64,000 nucleotides of DNA, taken from contig NZ_LXYO01000012.1 of NCBI RefSeq assembly GCF_001650915.1, forward strand, positions 1-64,000. The letters run 5' to 3'. Under the pieces are notes generated by a model. It saw only the letters and a program-made list of their open reading frames with translations, was not told the DNA's origin and searched no databases. This DNA is from Marinobacter sp. EhC06. GTDB lineage: Bacteria > Pseudomonadota > Gammaproteobacteria > Pseudomonadales > Oleiphilaceae. Below, one piece after another: positions 1 to 10,467 of this stretch. How positions within the stretch are numbered: position 1 is the first letter of the stretch; every line of letters starts with the position of its first letter. The position numbers and the translations under genes were made by a program.

Positions 1-190
1 AAGAATTTTAAAACTCGTTTTCTTCAGTACTTTCAAACAGTTGCCTTTCGAATCCGGAGCTGCCTGAGTGGCTTACCCCTCGAAAGAGATGCGCATTCTA
101 CAGACCTCTCAGGAGGTGTCAACGATTGGTTTTGATTTTTTTCATGAAACCTCACGATTCCTCTTTATGACACCAACATTCGATAAAGAT
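1..190. other. Left-edge stretch with no recognisable gene
   Basis: This lies downstream of purT. I see no reading frame with family-like content, no tRNA cloverleaf and no clear terminator. A short inverted repeat (ACCTC-tcag-GAGGT, about 101-118) is followed by a T-rich run, but the stem is only five base pairs and I do not call it a terminator. Confidence 0.4.
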
Positions 191-1381
191 TCATGGTTCA
201 ACGATAACCGATTGTGCCGCGCCGCGCGCTTTTTTCCGCGCTTCCTCTACAGAAGCACCCTTCGCCAGCGCAACCCCCATTCGACGACGCCCTTTTAATT
301 CGGGCTTTCCGAAAAGGCGCAACTGGGTATCCGGCTCCGAAAGCGCCGCTTCAAGCCCTGAATAGGAAACCTCTGTTGAATCTCCTTCAGGAAGAATCAC
401 CGCCGATGCCGATGGACCGGTCTGACGGATCGAGGGGATCGGTAGACCCAGGATAGCCCGCGCGTGCAGCGCAAACTCGGAGAGGTCCTGGGATACCAGG
501 GTTACCAGCCCTGTATCATGGGGACGTGGCGAAACTTCTGAGAACCAGACGCTGTCTTCTTTAACAAAGAGCTCGACACCATAGATGCCATATCCACCGA
601 GATTTTCTACCACGGCCCGGGCGACTTCAGCCGAACGCTCATAGGCCAGGGGCGCCATCGGCTGGGGTTGCCAGGATTCCCGGTAGTCTCCGTCTTCCTG
701 CCGATGCCCTATGGGTTCACAAAACGAAACTCCGTCCCGATGCTTGACGGTCAGCAGGGTAATCTCATAATCGAAATCGACGAACCCCTCAACGATCACC
801 CTTCCTTTACCGGCACGTCCGCCAGACTGGGCATATTCCCAAGCCGCTTCAATATCTCCCTCGGTCTTGACCGTACTTTGTCCTTTGCCCGAGGAACTCA
901 TAACCGGCTTTACCACCAGTGGAAGCCCTATCTCCTTCACCGCTGCGAGATATTCCTCCCGGGAACCAGCAAAGCGGTATGGCGACGTTGGCAATCCCAG
1001 CTCTTCAGCAGCAAGCCGACGGATTCCCTCACGGTTCATTGTCAGGTTTACCGCCCTCGCCGTTGGAATGACGTGATATCCCTCTTCTTCCAACTTGACC
1101 AATTCCGGCGTGGCAATGGCTTCAATCTCAGGAACGATCAGATTCGGCTTTTCCTGCTCAATGACGCGGCGCAGACTGGCGCCGTCGAGCATGTCGATGA
1201 CATGGCTCCGATGAGCCACCTGCATGGCAGGCGCATCGGCATAACGATCCACGGCAATAACCTCAACGCCATAGCGCTGCAACTCGATGACTACTTCTTT
1301 TCCAAGCTCACCGGATCCGCAAAACAGAACCCTGAAAGCGTTGCCTTTGAGGGGTGTACCAATTCGAACTGAGTCAGTCAT
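191..1381 (-). CDS. purT: Formate-dependent phosphoribosylglycinamide formyltransferase 2
   Basis: PurT makes formyl-GAR from GAR, formate and ATP, the formate-dependent version of the third step of purine synthesis in the cytoplasm. The 396 residues match the family length (about 390). An N-terminal Rossmann-like part has [10 protein letters not shown] (residues 20-29). An ATP-grasp domain follows, with [11 protein letters not shown] (157-167) as the nucleotide-binding loop and [10 protein letters not shown] (282-291) holding metal and phosphate ligands. It is the last gene of a minus-strand run nudL / carbonic anhydrase / DUF1289 / purT and starts 21 nt after the DUF1289 stop, so co-transcription is likely. 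The identification is secure. There is no sign of a linked purN in the window. Confidence 0.96.
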   Translation of the reverse strand: MTDSVRIGTPLKGNAFRVLFCGSGELGKEVVIELQRYGVEVIAVDRYADAPAMQVAHRSHVIDMLDGASLRRVIEQEKPNLIVPEIEAIATPELVKLEEEGYHVIPTARAVNLTMNREGIRRLAAEELGLPTSPYRFAGSREEYLAAVKEIGLPLVVKPVMSSSGKGQSTVKTEGDIEAAWEYAQSGGRAGKGRVIVEGFVDFDYEITLLTVKHRDGVSFCEPIGHRQEDGDYRESWQPQPMAPLAYERSAEVARAVVENLGGYGIYGVELFVKEDSVWFSEVSPRPHDTGLVTLVSQDLSEFALHARAILGLPIPSIRQTGPSASAVILPEGDSTEVSYSGLEAALSEPDTQLRLFGKPELKGRRRMGVALAKGASVEEARKKARGAAQSVIVEP

Positions 1382-1402
1382 GATCTGCCAGCACCTTTAC
1401 AA

Positions 1403-1591
1403 TTAGCCGTGAATCAGGGATTTCTTTTCGCGTTCCGCCACCTTCTGCAGCACCTCGCGACGCTCTTCATTATCCATACCGGTCCAACGGGTGATTTCGT
1501 CTCCGCTTCGATGACAGCCAACACAGACATCATCTTCATCAAGGGCGCAAATGCTCACGCAGGGCGAGCGTACCTTGTCAGCGACACTCAT
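1403..1591 (-). CDS. DUF1289 small cysteine-motif protein
   Basis: A 62-residue protein of the DUF1289 family. It has four conserved cysteines, C11 and C15 (CVSIC) and C23 and C26 (CVGC), followed by the typical RSGDEITRW segment. The spacing suggests a metal or Fe-S site, but the function of the family is unknown. Its start codon overlaps the stop of the upstream carbonic anhydrase gene (ATGA), which indicates translational coupling. The same neighbourhood (carbonic anhydrase, DUF1289, purT) is familiar from Pseudomonas. The family assignment is confident; any role is inference. Confidence 0.88.
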   Translation of the reverse strand: MSVADKVRSPCVSICALDEDDVCVGCHRSGDEITRWTGMDNEERREVLQKVAEREKKSLIHG

Positions 1592-2121
1592 TTCTTCGGC
1601 TCGCAGGGCTTGAGCTCATCAGCATAGCGGGCTGCATTCTGCACATAGTGCTGCGCACTCATTTCCAGCATCTTTTTCTGGTTGTCATTAAGCTCCCGTT
1701 TGATCTTGCCCGGTGAACCGACAACCATGGAACCATCGGGCACCTCCACCCCCTCAGGTATGAGTGCATTGGCACCGATCAGGCAATGCTTACCAATCTT
1801 TGCACCATTCAGAACGACCGCGTTGATACCGATCAATGAGTAATCGCCAATCTCGCAGCCGTGAAGCATAACCTTGTGGCCAACCGTTACGCCCCTTCCA
1901 AGAGTGAGCGGCATACCGGGATCGGTATGCAGAACGGAACCGTCCTGGATATTCGTCTCTGGCCCTATCGTGATCCACTCATTGTCACCACGGACAACGG
2001 CGTTGAACCAGACGCTGGCTTTCTCCATCAGCCGGACTCGGCCTATCACAGACGCATTGTCGGCAACGAAGTGCCCCTCACCTTCCAGCTCTGGCGTTCG
2101 GTCATTCAACTGGTAAAACAT
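1588..2121 (-). CDS. Gamma-class carbonic anhydrase-like protein
   Basis: A left-handed beta-helix (hexapeptide repeat) protein of 177 residues, the usual length of the YrdA/PaaY/CaiE-like gamma carbonic anhydrase group. The three zinc-ligand histidines are in place: H65 (VLHTD), H82 and H87 (GHKVMLHGC). Many bacterial members interconvert CO2 and bicarbonate, but some show little activity, so activity is inferred. The frame is open upstream to about 2163. I chose the ATG at 2121 because a GGAGG ribosome-binding site sits just before it and homologues start here. It begins one base after the nudL stop and overlaps DUF1289 by four bases. Confidence 0.92.
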   Translation of the reverse strand: MFYQLNDRTPELEGEGHFVADNASVIGRVRLMEKASVWFNAVVRGDNEWITIGPETNIQDGSVLHTDPGMPLTLGRGVTVGHKVMLHGCEIGDYSLIGINAVVLNGAKIGKHCLIGANALIPEGVEVPDGSMVVGSPGKIKRELNDNQKKMLEMSAQHYVQNAARYADELKPCEPKK

Positions 2122-2122
2122 C

Positions 2123-2710
2123 TCAGCCTCCTTCGGGCGGTTCAAGCAGGTCAATTCCGGCATCGTACACAGCGTTCAGGAAATCAACCAGAACCACTGC
2201 CGACAAACCCCAGATTTCGTAGCGTTCCCACCGATAACAAGGCACGTAAAACGTATGGTTCAGGAAATTGAGAGCGTCTGTGCGCTCGCGTCGGTCCTCC
2301 AGGAAAAAGGAGAGCGGTACCCGGAATACACTTTCAATCTCGTGCGGATTCGGCTCCAGAGGATGATCCCCGGGAATCACGCCAACGTATGGGGTCACGA
2401 GAATTCCGTAACGGGACATCACCTGGCTCAGAGGCGCAATGATCTGCACCTGGTCCGGCGGCAGTCCGATTTCCTCGTGGGTTTCACGCAACGCGGTTGC
2501 TGCCAGAGACGGGTCTTCAGGATCACGTTTACCGCCAGGATAGGCTACCTGCCCGCGATGAGTGCTCAGATTTTCAGACCTGAGCGTAAAAATCATTTCG
2601 GGGTTTCGGTGATCATCGGTTATCGGGACCAGAATCCCGGCCTCGGGATAATCCAGCGCCAGCTGCCGCGGCGCATAGCCGGCGAGGCGCTCGGCAAGTA
2701 AATCACGCAA
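2123..2710 (-). CDS. NudL-type Nudix CoA pyrophosphatase
   Basis: A 195-residue Nudix hydrolase of the CoA-pyrophosphatase (UPF0035) subgroup, which cleaves CoA and its derivatives to 3',5'-ADP and 4'-phosphopantetheine. The subgroup signature ([16 protein letters not shown], about 43-60) runs into the Nudix box (GG...RETHEEIGL, 59-83). The catalytic glutamates sit in RETHEE. The only start in frame is a TTG, preceded by GGAG at seven bases, so a non-ATG start is likely. It is the first gene of the minus-strand run ending in purT. The substrate is inferred from the subgroup signature. Confidence 0.88.
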   Translation of the reverse strand: MRDLLAERLAGYAPRQLALDYPEAGILVPITDDHRNPEMIFTLRSENLSTHRGQVAYPGGKRDPEDPSLAATALRETHEEIGLPPDQVQIIAPLSQVMSRYGILVTPYVGVIPGDHPLEPNPHEIESVFRVPLSFFLEDRRERTDALNFLNHTFYVPCYRWERYEIWGLSAVVLVDFLNAVYDAGIDLLEPPEGG

Positions 2711-2807
2711 TGTTCGTCTCCACGGTACATCCGGAGGTTGGATGAGACAGAGGCAGCCGGGATCGTTAAACTGACTACCACACCAATTTCAGTATACGGG
2801 GAAAATC

Positions 2808-3359
2808 ATGAAGTACTGCAGCACATGCGGCCAACCGGTTGAACAACGCATCCCCGAAGGCGATAACCGTCACCGCTATGTCTGTGTCAGCTGCGATACC
2901 ATACATTACCAGAACCCTCGCATTGTCGCCGGCACCGTTCCCGTATGGGAGGGGCAGATATTATTGTGCCGAAGAGCTATCGAACCGCGCTATGGCTACT
3001 GGACGCTGCCCGCCGGATTCATGGAGAACGCAGAAACCACTATTGAGGCCGCTGAGCGCGAAACTTTGGAAGAGGCCCTCGCTGAAGTGAATATTGAGGG
3101 CCTCTACTCGATCATCGACGTTCCGCACATCAATCAGGTTCACATGTTCTACCGAGCGACACTGAAAGACGGGCATTTCGGTGCAGGTGAGGAATCTCTG
3201 GAATCCAGACTGTTCGGGCTGGATGAGATCCCCTGGGAGGAGATCTCCTTTCCAACCGTGAAGCGCACCCTGGAGCTGTTCCTGGCCGACTTCAGGCGCG
3301 AGTCCTTCGGTGTGCATGTGAGCGACATCCGCCACCCCATGGCGAAAGACCGCAAATAA
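2808..3359 (+). CDS. Zinc-ribbon Nudix hydrolase
   Basis: A 183-residue Nudix hydrolase with an N-terminal zinc ribbon (C4/C7 and C26/C29), the arrangement known as Nudix_N_2 plus NUDIX. The Nudix box (GFMENAE...RETLEEA, 69-90) keeps the Gx5Ex7RExxEE core, although the usual glycine after EE is replaced (EEALAEV). The family acts on nucleoside diphosphate derivatives such as ADP-ribose, FAD or NADH. The exact substrate cannot be read from sequence. It is transcribed divergently from nudL, with 97 bases between for both promoters, and faces the yqfO-like gene. Confidence 0.9.
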   Translation: MKYCSTCGQPVEQRIPEGDNRHRYVCVSCDTIHYQNPRIVAGTVPVWEGQILLCRRAIEPRYGYWTLPAGFMENAETTIEAAERETLEEALAEVNIEGLYSIIDVPHINQVHMFYRATLKDGHFGAGEESLESRLFGLDEIPWEEISFPTVKRTLELFLADFRRESFGVHVSDIRHPMAKDRK

Positions 3360-3368
3360 GGCCGCCGG

Positions 3369-3680
3369 CTACAACTCCTCCATTCGATAGACCTCGTAAG
3401 CGGGCTCCTCATAGGGGTGGGCCCGCTTGAGCGCTGCGAGAGCGTCCCGTATCAGCTCGTCAGCACAAACCAGCTCAACCTTGTACTCATCCACCGCTTC
3501 AATCTCACCGGCTTTGCCAAGAAATGGATCGCTTCCTTCAAGCGGACGAAACTGCCCCTTTCCGAGACATTGCCAGGCACAACAATCGTAATCACCAATA
3601 CGACCAGCTCCGGCATCAAACAATGCCTGCTTGGTTTGCTCAACATGAGTTTCCGGAACGAAATAACACATCTTGTACAT
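3369..3680 (-). CDS. YqfO/NIF3 C-terminal-domain-like protein
   Basis: A 103-residue protein equal to the inserted PII/CutA-like domain of YqfO/NIF3 proteins, encoded on its own. The start MYKMCYFVPE and the HPYEEPAYEVY end motif are characteristic. Stand-alone copies are widespread in gammaproteobacteria and have no firm function. The frame stays open 18 codons upstream, but the ATG at 3680 has a strong GGGAGGG ribosome-binding site, so I chose it. It converges on the zinc-ribbon Nudix gene with a 9-base gap. Confidence 0.88.
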   Translation of the reverse strand: MYKMCYFVPETHVEQTKQALFDAGAGRIGDYDCCAWQCLGKGQFRPLEGSDPFLGKAGEIEAVDEYKVELVCADELIRDALAALKRAHPYEEPAYEVYRMEEL

Positions 3681-4025
3681 CGAAAACCCTCCCTTGGATC
3701 GGATATTTTTTGTACAGATTAATAGCTTAGACACTTACCCACAGAATCTGTGGATAACTCTGGGGAAAGTTTTTGGGAACACGCCCCCAAACCCCGTAAT
3801 CACTGCACTTTCGTTAAATTGGCGACAAAATCACCTGATTAATTTATTCTATATTTTTCAATAGTTTATGTGTTTTGCGCAAAAGTTGAACCGATTTCCC
3901 GGTCTTTGTTCACAGAACAAACAGGAAGGCACCAGCAATGTGCATAAAAATACTGAGTCAAGGGAATTTTTGCCATTTTCGCCGAATTTTTCCCTTGAAA
4001 AATGCCCAGAAACGGGGCAGCCAAT
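3681..4025. other. AT-rich intergenic region with DnaA-box-like pair
   Basis: About 345 bases without a credible gene lie between the yqfO-like gene and the purL terminator. The right part (3800-3960) is notably AT-rich for this neighbourhood. Open frames on both strands here run into the terminator or purL and have no family-like content. The visible content is the box pair at 3735-3757, the promoter region of the yqfO-like gene, and nothing else I can support. Confidence 0.5.
3735..3757. promoter_or_regulatory. Inverted pair of DnaA-box-like 9-mers
   Basis: TTACCCACA (3735-3743) and TGTGGATAA (3749-3757) face each other across five bases. The second is the exact reverse complement of the consensus DnaA box TTATCCACA; the first differs at one position. 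They sit just upstream of the yqfO-like gene start. This could be a DnaA-regulated promoter or a DnaA-titrating site. There is no nearby dnaA, gidA or box cluster to suggest a chromosome origin. Confidence 0.45.
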
Positions 4026-4083
4026 AAAAAAGCCGGCTCTGGAGAAAACGCTCATGTTGAGCGCACCCAGAACCGGCTCTTTA
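4026..4083 (-). terminator. purL intrinsic terminator with nested hairpin
   Basis: Read on the minus strand, AGCCGGTTCTGG (from 4080) pairs with CCAGAGCCGGCT (to 4031) with one mismatch, followed by six or more T. A second hairpin (CGCTCA...TGAGCG) lies inside the loop, so the structure is two-tiered. It begins 14 bases after the purL stop. Confidence 0.8.
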
Positions 4084-4096
4084 CTGACGCGGGAAT

Positions 4097-7000
4097 TTAA
4101 CCGAACCAGCGTCTCGCATTTCGGAACATGCGAATCCAGGAACCGTCTTCCTGCCACTCTGATGGACGCCAGGAATGCTGAACAGCCCGGAACACTCGCT
4201 CAGGGTGCGGCATCATGATCGTGACCCTGCCGTCGCGGGTAGTAAGCCCCGTAATTCCGGCTTCCGAACCGTTCGGGTTATAGGGATAACGAACCGTTGC
4301 CTGCCCGCGATTATCCACGTAGCGCAGCGCCACGAGCTCGTTTTCGGAGAGTGCCTCCGCGGAGGTGCCACTGGCAAATTCAACCCTGCCTTCGCCATGG
4401 GCAACCGCAATGGGCATGCGAGAGCCGGCCATACCGTCCATGAACGCAGACGGCGATGGCATCACCTCAACCATAACCAGCCGTGCTTCAAACTGCTCGG
4501 ACTGGTTGCGTACGAAACGAGGCCAGCCTTCGCTACCCGGAATGAGTTCGTGCAGGTTGGAGAGCATCTGACAGCCATTACACACTCCGAGTGCCAACGT
4601 GTCCTGACGATTGAAGAATGCCGCAAACTGGTCCCTGACGCGATCGCTGAACAGAATGGATTTGGCCCACCCTTCACCGGCGCCCAAAACGTCACCGTAG
4701 GAGAATCCGCCACAGGCAACCAGGCTATTAAAGCCATCCAGCGTAACCCGGCCAGAGAGCAAATCGCTCATGTGCACGTCTACAGAATCGAAACCGGCGC
4801 GATCGAACGCAGCCGCCATTTCAACCTGTCCATTAACACCTTGCTCTCGCAGAACTGCAACCTTCGGACGGGCTCCCTTGTTGATATAGGGGGCGGCCAC
4901 ATCCTCGTTGATGTCATAGGAGAGCTCGGCGTGAAGACCGGGATCCTCCGCATCAAGCAGATTATCGAACTCTTCGCGGGCGCAATCGGCGTTATCCCGC
5001 AGAGACTGAACGCGGTAACTGGTTTCCGCCCATAGACGCTGAAGCTCTACACGAGGTTCATCCACTACCGTGCCGCCCTCAAAGGTGAGGCGCAGGCTGT
5101 CGGTGTCATTCGGACTGCCAATCACACTGATGTAGTCGCCAAGACCCGCGGCAGAGAACTGCTGCAGGACAAAACCGGTGTCTTCCCTGCGCACCTGAAT
5201 AACAGCACCCAGCTCTTCGTTAAACAGTTCCCTGGCAAACTGGCTGCGATCTTCAGCAAGGCCATCCAGCTTGATATCAACGCCACATCGGCCGGCAAAG
5301 CACATTTCAGCCAGCGTGACGAACAGGCCACCGTCCGAACGGTCATGATAGGCCAGCAGTTTACCGTCAGAGTTCAGACCCTGAATGACCGCAAAGAAAG
5401 CCTTGATGTCCTCGGGATCATCCAGGTCCGGCGCCACAGCACCGACCTGACGGTACACCTGAGCCAGAGCGGAACCACCCAGGCGGTTCTGACCGGCAGC
5501 GAGATCCACCAGAATCAGGTCGGTCTCTCCGGCATCCTTAACCAATTGGGGAGTCAGGGTTCTGGCAACATCGGTTACCGGTGCAAAGCCGCTGACGATC
5601 AATGAAAGCGGTGCAGTTACGCTCTTCTGTTCGCCGCTGTCTTCCTCCCACATGGTCTTCATGGACATTGAGTCCTTGCCGACCGGAATCGTAATACCCA
5701 GCTCCGGGCACAGCTCCATCCCTACTGCACGAACGGTTTCATAGAGATTTTCATCCTCGCCCGGATGTCCGGCAGCCGCCATCCAGTTTGCAGACAGGCG
5801 AATATCGGACAGTTTCGCGATCAGAGCGGCGGCCATATTGGTAATCACTTCACCCACGGCCATGCGACCAGACGCAGGGGAGTCGAGCGTTGCAACCGGT
5901 GTGCGCTCGCCCATGGCCATGGCTTCACCAGTGCGGACATCGAAGGAAGTGGCAGTCACAGCCACGTCAGCGACCGGGACCTGCCAGGGCCCGACCATCT
6001 GATCCCGCGCAACCAGGCCGGTAATGGTCCGGTCACCAATGGTGATCAAAAAGCTCTTGGAGCCAACGGACGGCAGACGCAGCACACGGCGAATGGCGTC
6101 GTCCAGATCGATTTTGGTGGAGTCGAATATGGGCTTGGTAAAAGAAGCGCGACTGACGCTCCGGTGCATGCGCGGCGGCTTGCCAAACAGCACTTCCATC
6201 GGCAGGTCAACCGGCTTGTCGTCAAAGTAGGAATCACCCAGCTCCAGATGGTGGGCCTCTGTCGCCTCACCAATCACGGCATAGGGGCAACGTTCCCGGC
6301 GGCAGAGGGCATCAAACCGTTCCAGATTCTCCGGAGCGACTGCCATCACATACCGTTCCTGGGATTCGTTACACCAGATCTCCAGCGGCGACATCCCAGG
6401 TTCATCACTGGGGATGTCGCGAAGCTCGAATTTGCCGCCGCGGCCTCCATCTTTTACGAGCTCCGGCATGGCATTGGAAAGACCACCGGCCCCAACATCA
6501 TGAATAAACGCGATGGGGTTGTTGCCCCCCATCTGCCAGCAACGGTCGATCACTTCCTGGCAGCGACGCTCCATCTCCGGGTTGTCCCGCTGAACCGACG
6601 CAAAATCCAGGTTTTCGTTACTGGAACCCGAATCCATGGACGAAGCAGCGCCGCCACCAAGACCGATCAGCATTGAGGGCCCGCCCAGCACGATGAGCTT
6701 GGCACCCACCGGGATATTGCCTTTCTCCACGTGCTCTTCACGAATGTTGCCAAGACCTCCGGCAATCATGATCGGCTTGTGGTAACCGCGGACTTCCTCG
6801 CCAGCGGCACCCGGCACTTTCTCTTCAAAGGTGCGGAAATAGCCGGCCAGATTGGGACGACCGAACTCGTTGTTGAACGCCGCACCGCCAATAGGCCCTT
6901 CAATCATGATGTCGAGAGCTGAAGCAATCCGCTCCGGTTTGCCATAGTTGATTTCCCATGGCTGGGGGTCGTCCGGAAGGTTCAGGTTGGAGACTGTGAA

Positions 7001-8002
7001 ACCAGTCAGACCCGCTTTTGGCTTCGAACCCCGACCGGTCGCGCCCTCGTCGCGAATTTCGCCGCCGGAGCCTGTTGCCGCACCGGCCGCAGGGGCAATC
7101 GCCGTCGGGTGGTTGTGTGTCTCCACCTTCATCAGGATGTGAATATCTTCCTCGTTGTATCCGTAGACCCCAGTCTCCGGATCCGGGAAGAAGCGGCCAC
7201 CCCGGCTGCCCCGGATAACAGATGCGTTATCTTTGTATGCCGAAAGGACGCCTTCGCTGTTCATTTCAAAGGTATTGCGGATCATCGCGAAGAGGGATTT
7301 TTCCTGGCCCTCGCCGTCAATATCCCAGGAGGCATTGAAGATCTTGTGTCGACAGTGCTCGGAGTTCGCCTGTGCGAACATCATGAGCTCCACGTCGGTC
7401 GGATCCCGCTCAAGATCCGTGAAGGACTTCACCAGGTAGTCGATTTCATCTTCGGCAAGTGCCAGCCCCAGGCGAGAGTTCGCTTCAACCAGGGCATTAC
7501 GGCCACCCGCCAGAACAGGAACCCGCCCGAGGAGTCGCGGTTCCTCATGGCTGAACAGCAGCTCCGCCCCGCCCATTTCATGAAATACTTTCTGGGTCAT
7601 GCGGTCATGAAGCAGGGCTGCGATCTTCTCGCGCTGTTCCAGGCCAAGCTTACGACCAGAACGGATGTAGTAGGCCGTACCCCGCTCGATTCGGTGAATC
7701 TGACGAAGGCCACAATTACGGGCAATGTCTGTTGCTTTGCTGGACCAGGGTGAAAGCGTTCCCGGGCGCGGCACGACCAGAAACAGAACCCCGTCCGGAT
7801 CCTCCACCGGCACGCTGGGGCCGTATGTCAGCAGTCGGTCAAGGATAGCCTGCTCTGCGTCAGAGAGATCCGCCTCTAGATCGACAAAGTGCATGAACTC
7901 TGCATAAACGTGCTCGACTTCAGGCACGATGTCCTGAATCCGGGAATGCAGTTTGCGGGAGCGGAATGGCGAAAGCGCGGGAGCGCCGCGAAGTTCAAGC
8001 AT
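4097..8002 (-). CDS. purL: Phosphoribosylformylglycinamidine synthase (large, single-chain)
   Basis: PurL converts FGAR, glutamine and ATP to FGAM in purine synthesis. The 1301 residues match the single-chain proteobacterial form (about 1295). It carries an N-terminal PurS-like part, two AIRS-type synthase halves and a C-terminal glutamine amidotransferase domain with the nucleophile cysteine in LGVCNGCQM and the partner residues in PHPER. The frame is open 39 codons further upstream, but the protein family begins [14 protein letters not shown], so the ATG at 8002 is the start. Its terminator lies at 4026-4083. It is monocistronic and divergent from mltF. The identification is secure. Confidence 0.97.
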   Translation of the reverse strand: MLELRGAPALSPFRSRKLHSRIQDIVPEVEHVYAEFMHFVDLEADLSDAEQAILDRLLTYGPSVPVEDPDGVLFLVVPRPGTLSPWSSKATDIARNCGLRQIHRIERGTAYYIRSGRKLGLEQREKIAALLHDRMTQKVFHEMGGAELLFSHEEPRLLGRVPVLAGGRNALVEANSRLGLALAEDEIDYLVKSFTDLERDPTDVELMMFAQANSEHCRHKIFNASWDIDGEGQEKSLFAMIRNTFEMNSEGVLSAYKDNASVIRGSRGGRFFPDPETGVYGYNEEDIHILMKVETHNHPTAIAPAAGAATGSGGEIRDEGATGRGSKPKAGLTGFTVSNLNLPDDPQPWEINYGKPERIASALDIMIEGPIGGAAFNNEFGRPNLAGYFRTFEEKVPGAAGEEVRGYHKPIMIAGGLGNIREEHVEKGNIPVGAKLIVLGGPSMLIGLGGGAASSMDSGSSNENLDFASVQRDNPEMERRCQEVIDRCWQMGGNNPIAFIHDVGAGGLSNAMPELVKDGGRGGKFELRDIPSDEPGMSPLEIWCNESQERYVMAVAPENLERFDALCRRERCPYAVIGEATEAHHLELGDSYFDDKPVDLPMEVLFGKPPRMHRSVSRASFTKPIFDSTKIDLDDAIRRVLRLPSVGSKSFLITIGDRTITGLVARDQMVGPWQVPVADVAVTATSFDVRTGEAMAMGERTPVATLDSPASGRMAVGEVITNMAAALIAKLSDIRLSANWMAAAGHPGEDENLYETVRAVGMELCPELGITIPVGKDSMSMKTMWEEDSGEQKSVTAPLSLIVSGFAPVTDVARTLTPQLVKDAGETDLILVDLAAGQNRLGGSALAQVYRQVGAVAPDLDDPEDIKAFFAVIQGLNSDGKLLAYHDRSDGGLFVTLAEMCFAGRCGVDIKLDGLAEDRSQFARELFNEELGAVIQVRREDTGFVLQQFSAAGLGDYISVIGSPNDTDSLRLTFEGGTVVDEPRVELQRLWAETSYRVQSLRDNADCAREEFDNLLDAEDPGLHAELSYDINEDVAAPYINKGARPKVAVLREQGVNGQVEMAAAFDRAGFDSVDVHMSDLLSGRVTLDGFNSLVACGGFSYGDVLGAGEGWAKSILFSDRVRDQFAAFFNRQDTLALGVCNGCQMLSNLHELIPGSEGWPRFVRNQSEQFEARLVMVEVMPSPSAFMDGMAGSRMPIAVAHGEGRVEFASGTSAEALSENELVALRYVDNRGQATVRYPYNPNGSEAGITGLTTRDGRVTIMMPHPERVFRAVQHSWRPSEWQEDGSWIRMFRNARRWFG

Positions 8003-8283
8003 GATATCAACCTGTATCGCGCGAAACGGGGAAGTCTGGGTGCAATTTGAAAGGCCGCCATGATACTCGAAAGCGAGGCCGGGATACAGCGCTTGAAGCG
8101 TTAATCCCCGACCGTACAATTGACATTGTTTTGCATATTAATTAACCAGATTTATTGACCAACCATCCGACACCAAGGATCATTGACCAGGTGGAAAGGA
8201 ATTCCACACTCAGGATAGAGAGGGGTGCAGATCTGCAAGCGGCTCTGCAACCAGATGATCCAGACGTGACGGAGATCAGGGAC

Positions 8284-9798
8284 TTGCCCAGAATTCTTGC
8301 TGCTTTAACAGGCGCATCCGCCAAGACGCTTCTCTTACTTGGCTCCGCCCTACTAATGACTGGATGCTCACAACCCAGCACTCTCCAGGAAATCCGGGAT
8401 GAGGGTGTGCTGCATGTGATCACCCGTACGGCACCCTCTATCTATGTGGAAAGTGAGGGCGGCCCTACCGGTTACGACTATGAACTGGCAAAGCTGTTCG
8501 CTAATGAACTGGGGGTAAAGCTCCGGATCCGCGTCGCCGATGACAATACTGAGATCCTGTCGGTACTGGATAAGAATTATGCCCACCTGGGCATGCTGGG
8601 GCTGTCCAGTCAGCCCGACACGGCCGGTCATTTCCATTCCGTGGCTACCGGTATTACCGCACAGTCGATACTGGTTTATAACCGGGACGTAGAGCGACCT
8701 GAGTCACTGAAAGACCTGGCCGGAAAAGCCCTTCACGTGGTGGCCGACAGCAACCATGAGCATCGCCTCCAAAAAGCCCGGGAGGAAATCGCGGAGCTTC
8801 AGTGGCAAGTGCATCCCGGCCTCGACGCCGCTGGCGTACTATCCCGCGTCGAGAGCGGCGAATTCCCCTACGCGATGGTTTCCTCCAATGAACTCGACCT
8901 GAATCACGTGTTCTACCCGATGGTGAAGGAGGCATTTGCCGTGGGAGAACCCGGCGAACTGGCCTGGTTTTTCCCGTCGGCACAGGATGAATCCCTGGCA
9001 AACGCTGCCCGGCAGTTTCTGGACACTCTGGAGGCCGACGGCACCCTGGCCCAGATTGCCGAACGCTTCTACGGTCACCTGGACCGGCTCAATTATGTCG
9101 GCGCCCGCACCTTCATGCACCATGTGGAAAACCGCCTACCCAAATACGAGTCACTGTTTCGCGACTATGCCAAGGACTTCAATATGGACTGGCGTCTGCT
9201 CGCGGCCATCGGTTATCAGGAGTCCCACTGGCGGCCCAACGCGGTGTCCCCCACCGGGGTCCGCGGCCTGATGATGTTGACCCGGAACACTGCCAGCCAT
9301 ATCGGCATCAATAACCGCCTCGACGCCGAGGAGAGCATCCAGGGCGGCGCCAAGTATTTCCGGATCGTGCACGAAAAGATCCCCGAACGGATCACCGAGC
9401 CGGACCGTACCTGGTTCGCCCTCGCCTCTTACAACGTGGGTTTTGGGCACCTCGAGGACGCCCGTCGCCTCACAGAAGGCGCTGGAAAGGACCCCGACCG
9501 ATGGATGGATGTAAAAGAATTCCTGCCACTGCTGGCACAGAAGGAGTGGTATACCAAGACCCGCTTTGGCTACGCCCGGGGCCATGAACCGGTCATCTAC
9601 GTTCAGAATATCCGGCGCTACTATGATGTCTTGGCCAGGCTCAACGAACCGGCCACACCAGCGCCAGAGCAGGAGGAGCAAATCGTACAGATGGAGGAGA
9701 ACCCGAAATCGGGGATCCTTGCCGACGAACTGCAGCCCGACGAAAAACTCCGGGCGGGCCTGCCAGCAGAGCTCGGCATGATCCCGCCGACCCTCTGA
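8284..9798 (+). CDS. mltF: Membrane-bound lytic transglycosylase F
   Basis: MltF cuts peptidoglycan glycan strands to 1,6-anhydro products at the outer membrane. The frame opens at a TTG at 8155, but that adds 43 unusual residues before the signal sequence. A TTG at 8284, preceded by GGAG, gives a normal lipoprotein signal (hydrophobic core LLLLGSALL, lipobox LMTGC, lipidated C28). I prefer it, with moderate certainty. A periplasmic solute-binding-like domain (about 35-265) is followed by an SLT domain with catalytic E313 in GYQESHW. This two-domain layout, and the place next to divergent purL, is the usual one in gammaproteobacteria. Confidence 0.93.
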   Translation: MPRILAALTGASAKTLLLLGSALLMTGCSQPSTLQEIRDEGVLHVITRTAPSIYVESEGGPTGYDYELAKLFANELGVKLRIRVADDNTEILSVLDKNYAHLGMLGLSSQPDTAGHFHSVATGITAQSILVYNRDVERPESLKDLAGKALHVVADSNHEHRLQKAREEIAELQWQVHPGLDAAGVLSRVESGEFPYAMVSSNELDLNHVFYPMVKEAFAVGEPGELAWFFPSAQDESLANAARQFLDTLEADGTLAQIAERFYGHLDRLNYVGARTFMHHVENRLPKYESLFRDYAKDFNMDWRLLAAIGYQESHWRPNAVSPTGVRGLMMLTRNTASHIGINNRLDAEESIQGGAKYFRIVHEKIPERITEPDRTWFALASYNVGFGHLEDARRLTEGAGKDPDRWMDVKEFLPLLAQKEWYTKTRFGYARGHEPVIYVQNIRRYYDVLARLNEPATPAPEQEEQIVQMEENPKSGILADELQPDEKLRAGLPAELGMIPPTL

Positions 9799-9818
9799 AG
9801 CTCCCCATCTGAAGTGGG

Positions 9819-10289
9819 CTAGTCGGCGCGAGCTTCAAGGGCTCTTTCCACCTGACTGGCGGAAAAGCCCCGACGATTCAGAAAACGCGCCTGACGCACT
9901 TTTTCGTCCCAGTCTTCACTGAGATCTCCCAGGCCGAACCGCTTATCGCGGATACCAATAGCTCGCTGACACCAGTCTTCCTCAGTCATCCCGTCAACAC
10001 ACTCCGGAGTCTTATGCACACCACGCTGTTGAAGTTCGCCCAGAATGCGTAGCGGTCCGTAACCAAGGTCCATTCTCTGGCGAGCGTAGACGTCAGCGAA
10101 CCGGTTATCGTCTAGCCAACCCTCTTTCTCATAATCATCCAGAACGGCGTCGATAATGTCGCCCGACACCTTTCTCTGACGGAGTTTCAGGCTCAGCTCA
10201 AGGCGACTGTGCTCCCTTCTGGCCAGCAATCTCAGCGCCGTTGCCCGGGCCTTGTATTCCTGATCGTCCTGATTTTCCTGTTTTGCCAT
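9819..10289 (-). CDS. recX: Regulatory protein RecX
   Basis: RecX binds RecA filaments and limits recombinase activity. The 156-residue protein has the family's three-helix repeats: an N-terminal ALRLLARREHSRLEL block, the YEKEGWLDDNRFA signature in the middle, and a C-terminal FLNRRGFSASQVERAL repeat. The frame opens nine codons earlier, but the ATG at 10289 follows an AAGGG ribosome-binding site. recA is not visible here, although the two are adjacent in many relatives; this separate placement is worth noting. It converges on mltF. No LexA-type operator is apparent upstream. Confidence 0.9.
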   Translation of the reverse strand: MAKQENQDDQEYKARATALRLLARREHSRLELSLKLRQRKVSGDIIDAVLDDYEKEGWLDDNRFADVYARQRMDLGYGPLRILGELQQRGVHKTPECVDGMTEEDWCQRAIGIRDKRFGLGDLSEDWDEKVRQARFLNRRGFSASQVERALEARAD

Positions 10290-10467
10290 ACAGACCCTTT
10301 CCGCATACGCACACAAAACGCTAGACTAGCCGCGAATTTTTCCAACTGGCCAGCACCTCAGGCTGACCAGTCAAACTACCCGGCGCCCCGAACCGGAGGC
10401 CGATGGCCGGTGGCGACACAACTGTGCCCGACACCGTGAACTGGTTTCAACACCCAAGGATACTCTT

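Noticed and set aside
68..298. 76-codon frame at the left edge
   Set aside because: Overlaps the purT 3' end and has no plausible start context or motif.
3681..3800. Chromosomal origin of replication
   Set aside because: Only two DnaA-like boxes, with no dnaA, dnaN or gidA nearby and no further boxes.
3858..4218. Open frames on both strands across 3858-4218
   Set aside because: They overlap the purL terminator and the 3' end of purL and have no family resemblance.
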